Below are positions 1 to 12,640 of a DNA stretch of 64,000 nucleotides, one piece after another; positions within the stretch are counted from its first letter, which is position 1; every line of letters begins with the position of its first letter. This DNA comes from Chrysoperla carnea (taxonomy: Eukaryota > Arthropoda > Insecta > Neuroptera > Chrysopidae): assembly GCF_905475395.1 (NCBI RefSeq), contig NC_058341.1, forward strand, positions 34,611,501 to 34,675,500. Reading direction: 5' to 3'. The notes below the pieces were generated by a model, which searched no databases, was not told the origin of the DNA, and worked only from the letters and a program-made list of their open reading frames with translations. Made by a program: the position numbers and the translations under genes.

Positions 1-121
1 TCCAATTTTGATTTGAAATATAGTTAGAACTTACAGAATTAGACAAAAGTAAAGCGCAAAATTGTTCGATCTAAGTTTTGAAAAGTAAACAAAAATAAAT
101 TTATTATTTCGAATTGTTCAG

Positions 122-157
122 TATATAAATTACGTACATTTGCATACAAAATCAGAA
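122..157 (+). promoter_or_regulatory. Possible core promoter of protease homologue A
   Basis: A TATATAAAT box at 122-130 is followed 32 bp later by an initiator-like TCAG (152-155), and an ATG lies at 173. This spacing matches the TATA/initiator pair of gene B at 3972/4004. In such AT-rich DNA a chance TATA is possible, because the neighbouring gene lacks the two 5' exons its paralogues have. Confidence 0.35.
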
Positions 158-172
158 TAGCGTAGTAAAAAA

Positions 173-1581
173 ATGTTTGTCCTTAACCAGGATCTTGGCT
201 ATGTTACTTATTGTGACTTTATTATTATTTCAGATGAAGATGAGAGTTATGAAAAATTATGTACCGGAACAATTGTTGATGAACGTTGGATATTTACTTC
301 AGCAGATTGTTTTGATAACAGTGGAAGAGATCGTACACCATTCATACGTGTGAAAGTTGGATCTGTGGATGTAGACGATGATAAAAAAGGAACTTTCCAT
401 GAAATTTTAAAATTCGTTATTCATCCTGAATATAATCCCGAGTAAGTACTTTAAAATTATTTTAAGCCAAACGCAGGAAAATATATCAGCTGGTTAATCG
501 ATTAAATGCCCTGCATATACTGAAAAATACACAGCTTATGAGAAAAAATTTGTTGGTGGTAAATCCATGAATCGATTTTGTCTAATTTTGTTCTCTAAGT
601 CCCTTTTGGAATTTAGAAAATATTTCTTAAACGTTCTCGAACAGAAAAAAAGCCACTTTTATCATAAAATTAAACACTTTTCTACTCAATGTGTAAGGAA
701 AAGCTCTTTTATCTTATTGCAAACTTGTCATATAAGAAGCTTTGTTCAACCTCATACATATCTGAAATAATTTTATTTTCATCTTTTAGGGACAAAAATG
801 TGAAAAATAATATTGCTATGGTTTTATTAAAGAAACCATTGACCTTATCGAAAACTGTTAGCAAAGCATTTTTACCACCAAGTTTTCTTGATCCGAACAC
901 AATTGAAGGTAAAATTGTTGGATGGAGTGCAGAGAATTCCACAGATGATGTGATTTCACATCGTATTGTTTCCACTGAAGTTACGAATGGTGAACCAAAG
1001 AGTAAGAATTTTAATCAAAATTAACAATTTAAATTTGGAAGTAGAAAGTAAAGCAATTTGTTATTTTTTACAGAATGTAAAGAAATGTTCCCAAATATGG
1101 ATGAAACAAATATATGCTTAGTCAGAATCGGAGGTAATTGCAGTCCTGACATTGGAAGTCCATTAGTAATTGAACAAGTAAGTAACTGGATAATGATCTT
1201 AACAGTATATATTATAATTTTTGAGGTTCAAATTTGCCTTAATCCTAAAAACAAGCGTGACAGTATATCCATGATAAATTTCCGGGAAAGTCTATGGGAA
1301 AAATTCCTAGAAACAAAATCTGTGGTAGCTTTGATTATTTTTAATGTTGAGCAATTTTACAGATAACTTAAGATTAATTTTTGGTAAAACTACTATATAA
1401 GTAATCGCTTATTTGTAAATAAAAAATTTTTTAATTTTCTTTATAGAAAAATGGAAACATAATTGTTGGATTAAATTCAATTGTGGATAAGAATTGTGAA
1501 CAAGATAAACCATTTTTGGTAACAAATGTGCATAATTTTGCAAATATTATCGACAGATTAATGCAGCTAGTATCTAAATAG
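173..1581 (+). CDS. Non-catalytic S1 serine protease homologue (gene A), 5' end uncertain
   Basis: Exons: about 173 or 234-441, 790-989, 1074-1177, 1447-1581 (stop TAG). Boundaries follow GT-AG rules, and the phases 2, 1 and 0 match the last introns of the other cluster genes. Read from ATG 173 the product is 235 residues. The fold is recognisable from the LCTG strand, an HPEYNPE loop and a GWS strand, but every catalytic position is replaced: TAAHC is TSADC (His to Asp), NDIAL is NNIAM (Asp to Asn), and GDSGGP is PDIGSP (Ser to Ile). It cannot be a protease; known homologues of this type act as cofactors or decoys. The signal-peptide and activation-peptide exons are not visible. Either they lie left of the window, or a deletion joined a promoter to the end of intron 2 (position 233 is a good acceptor). 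Polyadenylation signal AATAAA at 1674-1679. Confidence 0.75.
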
Positions 1582-2859
1582 ATATATGGATTTATTTAAA
1601 TCGAATGGTCGAAAAAGACTGAATAATATAGTTTTTAATTTGTTTTTATATAATTTGTGATTGAAATTTTTTTAATAAAATTAATTAAAAAACACAGTCT
1701 ATTATTCATATTCTATAGATGAAATAATATTTTCTCTTCGTAACGTTTTTTGATACTTTTATAAAAATGTGATATTTTTATAGAATTTCAAGAAGTATCT
1801 ATGATTTTTATATTTCAGAATTCGTAGGAAATTAATGAAATATGGCAAGATTTGAAGCTTATGATTTCTTATTTACAAATACCATTTATGTGTGTCGCGG
1901 AGATCCATAGATATTTATAAAAGAGATATGAAAAATAAATACTATGGGCAATTATGTATTAGTAAATTTTTTTCCCAATTGACTACGATATATATTATTT
2001 TCTACAGCATTGTTTTTTTTTGCCGCTCTGATGCTCTTTCCGTAGTAGCACCTATAACTTCATTAGTATTTAACAGTTAATTTTCTTAGATATGTTTTCA
2101 TAAAACCTTTGACGTGACTTAAATGTTTAATAAAATGAATTTCTCCCAGTTTTTGTCTTTCAAAACCATTTTCGGGCAACTCCCATGGACCCATTGAAAA
2201 ATATGAAGCAACGCATTATACTGAACAATTTGCATATGAATTTAATTTCTGTTCGCTAAAATTTCCAAAAGCGGGCGGTAATAATTTACTTTCGATTTAT
2301 ATATTAATAAAATAATTGTGGATTATAATAGGTTGTGATTATTTTTAAATTATTGTTCTTATATGAGAATTATATGTTTATATACGGGGTGTAAATTTGA
2401 AATGATGTTAAAACATCAAGAAGATGTTAGAGTACGTCGAAACAAGTATTTTGGTAAAGAGAAGATATATACGTAAATTTCCTGTGCCGAATTCATTGGA
2501 TTTTCGAAAAAATGATGCTTTGCCTTTTTTCGGTTTTTTGGTCTATCTTTAAGAGACGACTATAATAACATATTTACAATTTAAGAGACTATAATAACAT
2601 ATTACTTTCTCAATGACATATTAACAAAGTAGCTAAAAATGGAACCGCTTTTGGATACATTTTACAAATGCTTGTTAAAAAGTACTTTAACACTCGATTA
2701 ACTTTTTACCATTTGTTCAAATACTTGCTGTATGTACAAAAAAAAAAAAAAAGATTAAATTAATTTATAAAATAAAATAATTTTATTTATTCTGATACCA
2801 AAAATCACACCATATATTTCTTGAAGGTCCTTGAAAATCCAACTTTAGATATACAAAGA
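1582..2859. other. Intergenic, no gene seen
   Basis: AT-rich sequence downstream of gene A with its polyadenylation signal (1674-1679) and a short poly-A run near 2740. No open reading frame here resembles a protein I know. The short ORF at 1892-2080 has no domain or splice context. Confidence 0.5.
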
Positions 2860-3330
2860 TACTAGCGGCCCCGACGGACGTTGTCCCGTAAAAACGTAAC
2901 TCCAATTCATGAATACCTATACTACGTTTAGCCTGTCCGCTAAACCCATCCCGCTAAACCCCAATTTAACTCCTATTTATTGGAGTGGCCTGACCTTCGA
3001 CCTTTGGCCTGACCTTTGATAGTAGAGCTCGCTGCGCTCGCATATGGCTCTAATAAATGCCTATTGACAATACCTGAATACTATTAAAAATACATAGTAC
3101 ACATAGTATACATAATGTGATATGATTTATATGCGCTCCCACCATTTAATGAAATTTCATTTTTTTGGTACGGAGCCCTCAAAAACAGTTGTAGTGGACC
3201 GAATGGTAAATCTAAACCATTCTCCAATCCCCTTGAACTCACACAAAAAATTTCATCGAAATCGGTCCAGCCGTCTAGGAGGAGTTCAGTCACATACAGA
3301 CACACACAAGAAATATATATATTAAGATTA
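2860..3330 (+). repeat. Dispersed insect repeat, retroposon-like
   Basis: Base composition changes abruptly. The stretch opens with a GC-rich block at about 2866-2890 (CCCCGACGGACGTTGTCCCG) and ends with AAATCGGTCCAGCCGTCTAG at 3259-3278, followed by a CACATACAGACACACAC run and an AT tail. I recall this start/end combination as typical of non-autonomous repeats scattered through insect genomes. The short ORFs inside it on both strands are not genes. Family assignment is from memory and unverified. Confidence 0.6.
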
Positions 3331-3971
3331 TCGATTATTTTTATGAAAAATGTATGATGTTAAACAAAGTGCTATATCCGGCTGAGTAACTTATAGAGAG
3401 ATAATATAATATTTTTCGTTTACCTTGCGCTATCAATTTCTTACACTCGTAGAAAATGATAGTCCTAAGCGTTTTGTAATATAGAAACCCTTTTGCATTT
3501 TGTCGTAAAAATACAACCAGACGAATATATTCTTATTTTTAATTGGATTGGATCTCGGCCAATAGAGATATTCTTTTTTTTTTCGGTTAAAAAACTAATT
3601 TCTAATATAATTACTTTTATCAATAATTTCTTTATAGTCCACTCAAATGAGACAAAATATCGCATACTTTCAGTAAGTATATGTCAAATATGCAATATTA
3701 CAGGCGTTAAATAACAGGGTGTCGTTAAAAAACATTCAGAAAATAAAATTAAAATTTTCTAATTACTAATTCGTTAATCAATTATAAAATTAACCATGAA
3801 TTTCTAACAACGAAATTAAATGCACCTCAAAAATTTGTTAAGATACCGGAACAACTTAATTTCACTTTTCATAATAATAAACGTCATTCAAATTAAAAAA
3901 TTCATGTGATTAGCAAAAAAAAAATTATGATAGTAAATTGATTATCTTTGACCTTTTTTACCCAAAATTTG
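3331..3971. other. Intergenic, nothing recognised
   Basis: AT-rich spacer between the repeat and the promoter of gene B. Two overlapping short ORFs on opposite strands (3465-3714) look like chance. Confidence 0.4.
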
Positions 3972-4006
3972 TATAAAAGTGAAACATAAATTGTATAGAA
4001 TTCAGT
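3972..4006 (+). promoter_or_regulatory. Core promoter of gene B: TATA box plus initiator
   Basis: TATAAAA at 3972-3978 and TTCAGT at 4001-4006 put the expected start site (A of TCAGT, 4004) 32 bp after the TATA box. The ATG follows at 4019, leaving a very short leader. Confidence 0.75.
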
Positions 4007-4018
4007 AAAATATACACA

Positions 4019-7000
4019 ATGGCCCGGGCACTTAAATTCATATTAATTCTTGCAATTATTGGTGTTGCATTTTGTAAGTTTTTTTTAATTAAATTTTTTT
4101 TTTATTTTTACAATAGGAAATCGGATGCACGATGGTAACCATAATAATTTTCCCTGTGGGAAATAACTCAAAAATTTGTCATAATTTGTCTAGAAAATCG
4201 AAAAGCTTATAAATACATAGATCGACTATACTTTTTTTACAAATATTTTTTTTTTTGTGAACAATTTTAATGAGCATATAAAAACACAGAACTTACGGTA
4301 AAGAAAGGAAGGTAGAATGCGAAAAGAAATAAGTTACTAAGTTTTTCACTTTGCGATAAAAATGCTTACGAATTTTACTATGTAAATCGTTATAGTAAAC
4401 AACATTTTTTTGAACAATTTGTTATTTACGGCTAAGGTGTTGAATTAATTTGTTTTTTATTTTAAATGGGACTTTCGATTTTGTTTCACAATATGGGGAA
4501 ATTTTGATGCTTACCATCGTTATCAGTGTCTGATTTTACATAATACATGCATATTTGCCCAGAGTTAAGCGTTTTTGGAAGAAAAAGTTAATTTTTATGC
4601 CTTTATGATTTTTTTAAATAAAATTTTTAAAATATTTTAGGTGCACCAACTGAAGATGTAACAGTGACAGAGAGTGCAGCAGCAGGAACTGAACATGGTG
4701 CACATGCCAAAGGAAAGAGTGTGAGTGACTGGGTAAAAAAACCAATCAAGTGGTCATTCGATGTGGCACATAAGGGTGTCGATATGGGTATGAATATAAC
4801 CAAAAAAGCACTAGATTTTAGTGAAGACATATCTGAAAAAGCAGTTGAATTTGGACTTAAGCCATTAGACTGGATGGGACACAAAATTGCTGAGAAATGG
4901 CAAAAAGTACATTTAAAAGGTTCACCAGCTGATGTATCCAAATATCCTTTTGTTGCTTTCATTGTTAAAGGAGAAAAAGGTGAGTTTGAAATTTTCTCTC
5001 AAATTTTGTTCTGGTACCTTAAATGTTGAAATCTATCGAGCTGTTTGGGTCATACGAGGTAACAAAGAAATTTACAAACAAATATAATACATTATACATA
5101 TAAATACATACACTCATACAAAATACGCGCTAAAAATATAACCACTTCTTGACAATCGGGTAAAAAAGCTGTAGAAAACTTCTCACAATCTTTATGCCCA
5201 ATACTCCTAACACCACTATTCTTTAACTTTGTTTTTTGAATGGTCTCTTGAATTTTTTTTTTATATCGGATTCCATAGGGTAGCGGGTTCGATTCCCGAC
5301 GTCACAACAAAAATTAATTTAAATAATATAGTTGTGATGGACTGGTTTAGTGCATGGTATATACATGAAGGAGGTACACTTAGCCTCTGAAATTAATTGA
5401 GAAGCTGATAAATGAAATTATCAGCGGAAAAGAAGGTAAAACACATATATGGTATCACAATGGGCCCTATGGTCTAAGTATGTCTTACGTAGATAGCCAA
5501 TATAACCTAAAGTACTATAGTAAAACTAATAACTTCTTCAAACAGTGTTTATAATTACTTGACAGACTTTTAATTACCTTCCAAGCAAGTTACACTTTTC
5601 AGTTATTGTTTTAAAACTTCGTAAAAAGACGGCTACATAATTTCGCACATTATTAACATTTGACTTAGCAATAATAAATCTATAGCCCTCTTTGGTAAAG
5701 ATACTGCCATAAAATTTTCAACATCTAGATTTTATCCACGTATGTATCTTTTTACATTAATATCGCCATTTTTATTTAGATACTGAAGCACTTTGCGGTG
5801 GTACTATTGTTCATCAGAGATTCGTATTGACGGCTGCTCACTGTTTAGATAATCTGAAAGAGGATGATAAACTTTATGTTTCTGTTGGAAGTGATTCAGT
5901 AACCGGTAGTAACAGACAAATTGTTGCCGTCGAAGAAATTATAAATCGTCCATCTTACAAGTAAGTAAAATTTCTTTCTGTCTACCTATTAGTTTGTTTA
6001 CATCTTGATTAGGATCATAAATTTTCAACGTAAGAAAAAACTTGAAATGGTTCACTCCTAGCCAACGGTAGGCGCTAACCGCCCAAATCGCGCAAACTAG
6101 ATCGTAAAATAATATCAAAATAATCTTCTAATATACAAAAATATCGTGTCAAGGTGTTTCTGGTTAAACTCCTCCAAAACTGCTTGACCGATTTTAAAGA
6201 AGTTTTGTACATTCGGTAATTATGAGAATTCGGTTTTTGTACATTCGGTAGTTAAGCAGGCTGGCTAGCTATTCGAGCTGCTGATGCTAATTTAGATAAA
6301 TTATCGTTGATCAAAAGTTATCCTCAAATATATAATTTGTAGGTGAAACGAGATCAGCCAGAATTAAATAAAATTTACGTAATTTTGCTTGTGAGCCAAA
6401 ATGTACGATCGAAAGTAAAACTGTTAACATATTAAACTATTTAAAAACCTTTTTAAAATTTTTTTCAGTCCTAAAAAATTAACTTTTGATGGAGCTATCT
6501 TAAAATTGGCCAAAGATCTTAAATTTTCAAAAGAAGTTTCAGCTATTACATTGCCAGAAAAGTCTGATTACGATGCAGAGCACATCAATGAAGGTAAAGC
6601 AGTCGCACTTGGTACTTGTGAAAAAACTCACAAAATGATTGAAAAGACTGTGGAAATACTGTCACTTGAAGGTAAAAGAACAAATGGGGAAAATGTGTTG
6701 TACGTTAATTATTGAAAAAAATTTTATTTTTTCTAGAATGTTCCAAATCTTTCGAACTTTATTATAATCAACTGTGTGTTAAAAACGAACAAGGATCATG
6801 TAACGCTCAATCTGGTTATCCATTAACTCAAAAAGTAGTAAGTTAAACAAATTATATCTATTTTAATTATTAGCTTGGGAAAATTTACTTCCTTAATTCT
6901 ACGCAGTTCCTTATGGAAACCGCAGTACATCCCAAATTTTTATATAGAAATTTATATATGATTGCACTCTTACCACGAATCCTAAGAGCGGAATGGGTCA

Positions 7001-7935
7001 CCCTTTTTACTATTCAAGTACGCACTTAAATCTTTTTATCTTTTTGTTGTTATTGCCAAAATAGATTAATATTCAAGAGTAGAAGTTTAAAGGATAAAAG
7101 GAGCAATTGTTTTTTGTTTGCATCTTGCGTACACTGGAAGGGCTTGAAAATAAATTTAATTGAAATGACTGGAAAATTTCACAGAAAATCCTCTCTAAAT
7201 CTAATTAGGTCAAAATCATGGTAGGAGTGAAATTCAATTTTAATCAAAAGTGGCAAATTTTCATAGCAACTCGAGTCGATTCATATTTTTAAAACGTAAA
7301 TTTTAATGTTATTCGGATGTAATGTTTTAATGCTTTTTCAAAAGACCTTGACGTGTATAATTAGCCATCTCATTCTCTTTCAAGGTCATAAAAGAAATAT
7401 TTTACCAAAAAATACTTTTCTGAAAATAATTTAGATATTCCGTTGCTTACGTAGCCCACACCATATAAAATTCCTCAAATTTTCTTCCATGCAAAACAAA
7501 AAAGCTTTAAAGAGTCAAAAGGTTTTTACGGTATCTATTTAAGTTTCCATCGTTCAAAAAAAAATTATTTTTTGAGTTTTTTCAAATAATTTTAACTTGA
7601 TCAAATGTTTTATAGCTAACATTTTATTCCCTTTTTGTGGTCTTTTTAAGATCCTACTAAATAAATTTCTTTAACATCTGAAATTTTGTCAAATATACCC
7701 TATATATGCTCCCAAATTTTCTTCTGTGAAAAACGAAATAACTGCTTTATATTATTTTTCAGTACACAAAAGTTAATATATTGTATTCAATTTCTTTTAG
7801 GACGGAAAGGATATATTGGTAGGATGGGCTTCTTATACAGGTGAGCCTTGTGAAGCAAGTCCAGCTGTATACTCACGAATGAGCAAATGGATGACATGGG
7901 TAAAGAAAGTAATAGAAAACGATAAAACTAATTGA
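4019..7935 (+). CDS. Secreted S1 protease-like protein with amphipathic N-terminal domain (gene B)
   Basis: Exons 4019-4073, 4641-4979, 5780-5960, 6469-6671, 6737-6837, 7801-7935; 337 residues. Residues 1-19 are a signal peptide ending AFC before APTE. Residues about 42-108 form a Lys/Asp/Ala-rich amphipathic helical region with loose 11-residue spacing (for example KALDFSEDISEKAVEFG) that is not part of the usual protease family architecture. The protease-like domain follows from about 113. His152 (TAAHC), Asp199 and Ser285 are retained, but GDSGGP reads AQSGYP: Gly193 and Asp194 are lost, which should impair the oxyanion hole and zymogen switch. The Arg|IVGG site is absent (HLKGSPAD instead). 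It is therefore probably a weak or non-catalytic secreted protein. Polyadenylation signal 7956-7961. The function of the N-terminal domain is unknown. Confidence 0.9.
5270..5510 (+). repeat. tRNA-derived SINE, 5'-truncated copy
   Basis: This copy lies in intron 2 of gene B. It retains the Pol III B-box (GGGTTCGATTCC at 5285-5296), the GTCACAACAAAA junction, the GTGCATGGTATATACATGAAGG body and an AATATAACCTAA end. It matches the full copy at 62501-62768, but the A-box end is missing. Confidence 0.85.
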
Positions 7936-9688
7936 GTTGTACGCATTATTTACTAAATAAATTTATTACAAACATAATTTTAAGCTTTTTTTTTTTTTTT
8001 TAATTTCTCGCTATGAAGGATATAACATAATGCTGAACATGATCAGTGTCCCTTATTTAGGTTTGAAGCTAACCTGGATTGTTTAAATTAGCTAACCTAT
8101 TGGCCTCGAGCTTGGCTATGGCAAATAATACTTCAATCACTAATATAGAAAAAGACCGCTGAGCTCTGTTGTATAATTAGAAGCAGGCATCAAAGAAATA
8201 AGCACAGAGCGACATTTATTTACGGATAAATGTCTTGGAATGAATTAATTTCATGTGAATTATTTCATATAATTGTCAGGCTGTGGTAGGAACTATACTA
8301 ACTATTGAGCCTGCAGAAACCCTGGAAAGCACTCATTTACAAAATTTGTGACTTCAGTAGGAAAATCACTTTTACATAATTCAATCAATTTATTTGTTAT
8401 ATCGAAAAGAAAGATAATTGCCGTTGCAGATCTTTAGATATATCGCTGTAGGATAGCCGAATCTGCTGTTTTACATAACAGTAGGTTAGGCTAAGTTATG
8501 GAGCTCGTGGAGCTCTATGAAGCTCATTGTGATACCATATATGTATGTGTTTTACCACCTTTTCCGCTGATAATTTCATTTATAAGCTACTCAATTATTT
8601 TTCAGAGGATAAAAAAACCTTCATGCATATTCCATGCACTATATCAGCCCTTCAAAACTATTAATTACATTAGTTTTTGTTGTGACGGCGGGAATCGAAT
8701 TCGCTACCACACCTCAAACGGAATTGAAAAAAATTAAAAAGATTGTCATGCATACATGACGCTTGTTTCATGACCCAACTACCTTAAGGGTTCTTTTTAT
8801 AACTTTTAAAGGTTGAGTCTAAAGGGAAGTTATTTTTAAAATTTAACTAGAAAACAATGTCTAACGACTACTTTTTGAAGTTATTATTAATAGTATTAGG
8901 CCAAAATAAGACCACATTAGGTATGTTATGTATACAGAGCAAGGGGATCATCAATTATTGATAAGGTTGGACCATTTACGTAGTCAAGATTTGCTAAAAA
9001 GAAAATATGGAAAATTCATGTTTTATCTTTAATTCGGTTAAATGGGTGGTATATTAAGAAATGGTAGGAGTTGCCTTTTAGGTAGTTGTCAATGTGGTGA
9101 ATGTCGATGAGGACATAAGCAACTCTGACAACCACGACAAATTTCTGGCGTTTTTCCTTATATCTCTTCCCGCGCTTAGTTGTTGGTGTTTATTTGTAAG
9201 GTACGCTAAATTCTAGACATGGGAATTGAAAATAATTAAGGAAAATGGAAATGTATATTACAGCGAAAGGCGACGCTCAGAATAGTAACCATGGTTGGTT
9301 TGTACATTTTACACAATTTTTAATAGTTGCTGTTAAAAACAAGACTATTTAAAAAAAATTAGAAATTAAAATTGAATATTTTACTAGAAATATAAGTTAT
9401 GTAGAAATTTTTTTCCCATATAAGCCCTGATACAAATTAGCAAAGATATATTTAATTTGCTAAAACCAAGTTGGAAATTAGATACAATAAGCTTAAATCA
9501 CTAAAAATCTACTTACTGATTTCCCACTGAATTTGAAAGATTTTGGCATAAATTATTAATAAAGTTAGATATTATTTGATATTGTCCTTTGACCTTTAAT
9601 GGCAGAGATAACGACTTAAGCTTACCAAATTACAATGCAAAATTTGATAACAAAAAAAAATTAGTCTGTTTTAATAAGTGAATAAAAA
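7936..9688. other. Intergenic spacer between genes B and C
   Basis: Contains the gene B polyadenylation signal, a poly-T run (7986-8001) and one inverted SINE copy (8482-8712). The segment 9040-9230 is less AT-rich than its surroundings and may be another repeat, but I do not recognise it. No TATA box is clear upstream of the gene C ATG. Confidence 0.5.
8482..8712 (-). repeat. tRNA-derived SINE, inverted copy
   Basis: The reverse complement shows the B-box (GATTCCCGCCGTCACAAC), the CATGGAATATGCATGAAGG body and a CCTAACCTAC end. It is the same family as 5270-5510 and 62501-62768. The ORF at 8498-8737 is only a translation of this repeat. Confidence 0.85.
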
Positions 9689-12109
9689 ATGACGCATATA
9701 AACTTAATAGTTGTTTTCACAATAGTAATTGTTGGCATTGTCAATTGTAAGTAGAAATCTCCCATTTCTTTTAAGGGTGAAATTTGGTTGATATTTATAC
9801 TGGACCAGCCCGAAATGATATACTGCCCAATAGAAAAGAATCATTATAATAGATTTAATAACACACTCACAAAAAACAAGTCGAATTGGTCCTTTGCCAA
9901 CTCAATTAGGCAAAAATGATGCCTCATTAAATAAAAATGATAATTTTTTGACGTGATTAATTTGACCACGTCAAAATGTAAACCGCATACCATTTACGTT
10001 GATGTTACCCTTAAATATTTCCTGAGGAAGTTGAAAATAATCAATGAAACGTGTCATGGATAAATTTCATGGATTTTCATGGATAAAAGCACGTACAATC
10101 TGTCCTTTATTTGTTACACATTTTTATTATCCTGTTGCATCTCATAATTAAAAACAAATTTTTAAGGCGCACCAACAGAAAATACAACCTCTGAACCAGT
10201 ACTAAACTCTACCAGCTCGAATGGGACTTACAAAGGATTTTTTGGTGATATGGTAAAGGCACCATTTGGTGCTGCAAGAGACGCTGTATCGCTAGGTAAA
10301 AATATATCAAAAGCAGCTATTGGTGTTGCACAAGAAACCGCTGAGAAAGCAGTAGATGTTTCATTGTTACCCATTAAATTGATATTTGGAAATTGGCGAC
10401 ATGTTCATATCACTGGTGGATCCCCAGCGAAACAACAGGATTATCCTTTTGTAGTTTCTATACTTGAAGGAAACGATGGTTTGTAAATTATTGTAAAAAT
10501 TCAATTTGTGAATTATTGAAACAAAAATTAATTTTTAGTACAATAAAAATTTTTCTAATTTAGTATCGAAAAAACTTTGTGGTGGAGTAATTGTGTCCCT
10601 TCAACATATTTGAACAGCGGCTCATTGTTTTGATGGACAAAAACCGGATCAAGAATATTATGTTTTAACAACAAAATTTAAAAGACCTGTTAAAGTTGCA
10701 AAAATCATCAAACATGAGTGTTACGAGTAAGTATATTTGTGTATTTTGTCCATTTAACGCCTTTTGTTTAATTATTATAAATATTTCTGTAAATATGGAA
10801 AAATGATCAGTGCATTAATTATTGCCTAATTGATATTCTACAACATTTCCAACGATCAAAAGTTTCAATTTCTTAATTTTAACAGAAAAAGTACGTAACC
10901 TCCCCGCCCTCTTTTCAATCTTTTCGGCGCATGTTGATGCTCTAATATCAACTAAAAATCAATTCACCCTTTATTCAATATTTATTAATCCTAAAGCTTA
11001 GCAATTATTTTAAATTAAATTCCGCCTTTTAAAGTATTTTTACGTCAATTTTTATACCTAAGAATATTTCTGAAAAAATTGAAACGCAACTCAACGTACT
11101 ATAGGCTGACTTAGCAACATGATATAACAACAGATGACGATGATATAACAACAGATATAACACCGTATACGAGGACACCAAATCTTTTTTCAATAGAATA
11201 AACGACACCTGTGTAATAATAAATAAAGCTGTACAATTAACTATTAGCCAAGTGATTCTGATCTTTGATAACTTCTGATTACTGTTAATAGATGCCGTTT
11301 GATATAAAAGAAAAATATGCTTAATTTTACGATTTGTTTATAATAATAATTGTTATAGTAGTTTTTAGTTCACAAGCTAATAATTTCCAATTATAAAATT
11401 TTAATTATTCATACTATAATTATTTAAATAATTTAAAAAAAAAAGTTATTCCAAAGTTAGAGGTTATCACTTCTGTCAACAGTCCCCATGATTGACTATC
11501 TTTTTAGTTTGAATATTACACAATTTTATCGTTTGTTTTTAGCCCTGAAAGTATGTTCGATGATTTGGCATTATTAGAATTACAAAGTAAGTTTGATAAC
11601 AAAACCGAAATAATATCATTACCAGAAAGTGCTCAATACAATGCTGAACAAGTTGGTAAAGGAAAAGTTTTAGGATCTGATACTAAATCAAAGAGTTTAG
11701 TATACTTAGATGTATCTGTTCTGACACTCGCAGGTAAGGCAATGAAATTACAATGTAAGAAAAATAAGTTACAACATTATGATTGTTTGAATTAGAATGT
11801 TCGGAGTATTACACCAGTATTTATTCTCATCAAGTTTGCGTTATAAATACAAAGACGAATTCTTGTACGGCTGAATCAGGTTTTCCCTTCATTCAAATTG
11901 TGGTAAGTAAAAATTAAATTCAAATATTTTCAGAATTTCTAAACCTTGGAAATATTATTTTTTAGGATAACAAAAGTATTTTAGTTGGTATAGCTTCCTG
12001 CTCACTTGAGGAATGTGCAAAAGCTCCTAGCATGTACACACGTGTTGATAAATATTTAAGTTTCATAAATAAAAGCATCAATGGAGAGAAATTCGTTGCT
12101 AGATGTTAA
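9689..12109 (+). pseudogene. Gene B-like secreted protease-like gene with one in-frame TGA (gene C)
   Basis: Exons 9689-9746, 10167-10478, 10564-10726, 11543-11733, 11796-11902, 11966-12109; 324 codons plus stop. Residues 1-20 are a signal peptide, then APTEN, then an amphipathic domain (about 45-105) like those of B and G. His144, Asp185 and Ser269 are retained, with the Ser motif degraded to AESGFP. The Arg activation residue is His (HITGG). Codon 140 is TGA (10611-10613), four codons before His144, where every intact paralogue has Leu or Phe; a TTA to TGA change would explain it. All splice sites and phases are otherwise intact, so the lesion is recent, polymorphic, a sequencing error or read through. 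A stopped product would be little more than the N-terminal domain. Extra cysteines are Cys176 (ECY) and C-terminal Cys324. Polyadenylation signal 12109-12114. Confidence 0.85.
11090..11320 (+). repeat. Dispersed repeat in gene C intron 3 (copy near 46.8 kb)
   Basis: The blocks ACAGATATAACACCGTA, ACTTTTTTC-like, AAACGACACCTGTG and AAAGCTGTACAATTAA recur in the same order at about 46825-46965. The family is unknown to me and the boundaries are approximate. Confidence 0.5.
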
Positions 12110-12546
12110 ATAAAAAAGATAAAGACAAAATTCACACAAATTTTTTAAGAAACCTCAATTTTGGGTTAAATTAAATCAAAATGTACTTGTTAACTAATTA
12201 ACGTATATTTATTATATGTATGCATTAATAAAAAATTAAATTTGTTTCTTTACTTAATTCATCATTTTTTAAAAACCTTTTCTTTGCAATTATAGGTCTT
12301 GTTTTTCAGACTGACTGTAATAAGTATTAATGGGATAGATTTTCTAATAAATTCATATTGTGTATGTATTTTATTTAGTCATAAATGATTTCAATTTTTA
12401 AAACGTAAGTACATATTATAACAACAGTTGTATTAAAAATATATTTCTTAAAATTACAAGTGAATTTTTCAATAAAACTAAATAATTTCAATCATTTTAG
12501 AGAGCTTTACTTTGTGGAACTCCATAATAAGGATTGATGAAATAAA

Positions 12547-12640
12547 ATTTCTAATTTTCTTTAGTTAGTCCACTATATTTTTTTAATATTTTAATAATTT
12601 AAAAAATATAGGGGACTAAGCAAAGAAAATTAGAAGTTTT
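12547..12640. repeat. Foldback (palindromic) element
   Basis: Arms at about 12547-12585 (TTTCTAATTTTCTTTAGTTA...) and 12601-12640 are imperfect reverse complements of about 39 bp with a short AT-rich loop. The structure is that of a tiny foldback MITE. It lies downstream of gene C, before Orco's last exon. Confidence 0.6.

Noticed and set aside
4627-4962. 111-codon minus-strand ORF
   Set aside because: It is the antisense shadow of gene B exon 2, which has a signal exon, splice sites and paralogues.
8498-8737. 79-codon plus-strand ORF
   Set aside because: It lies almost entirely within an inverted SINE copy and reads its antisense strand.
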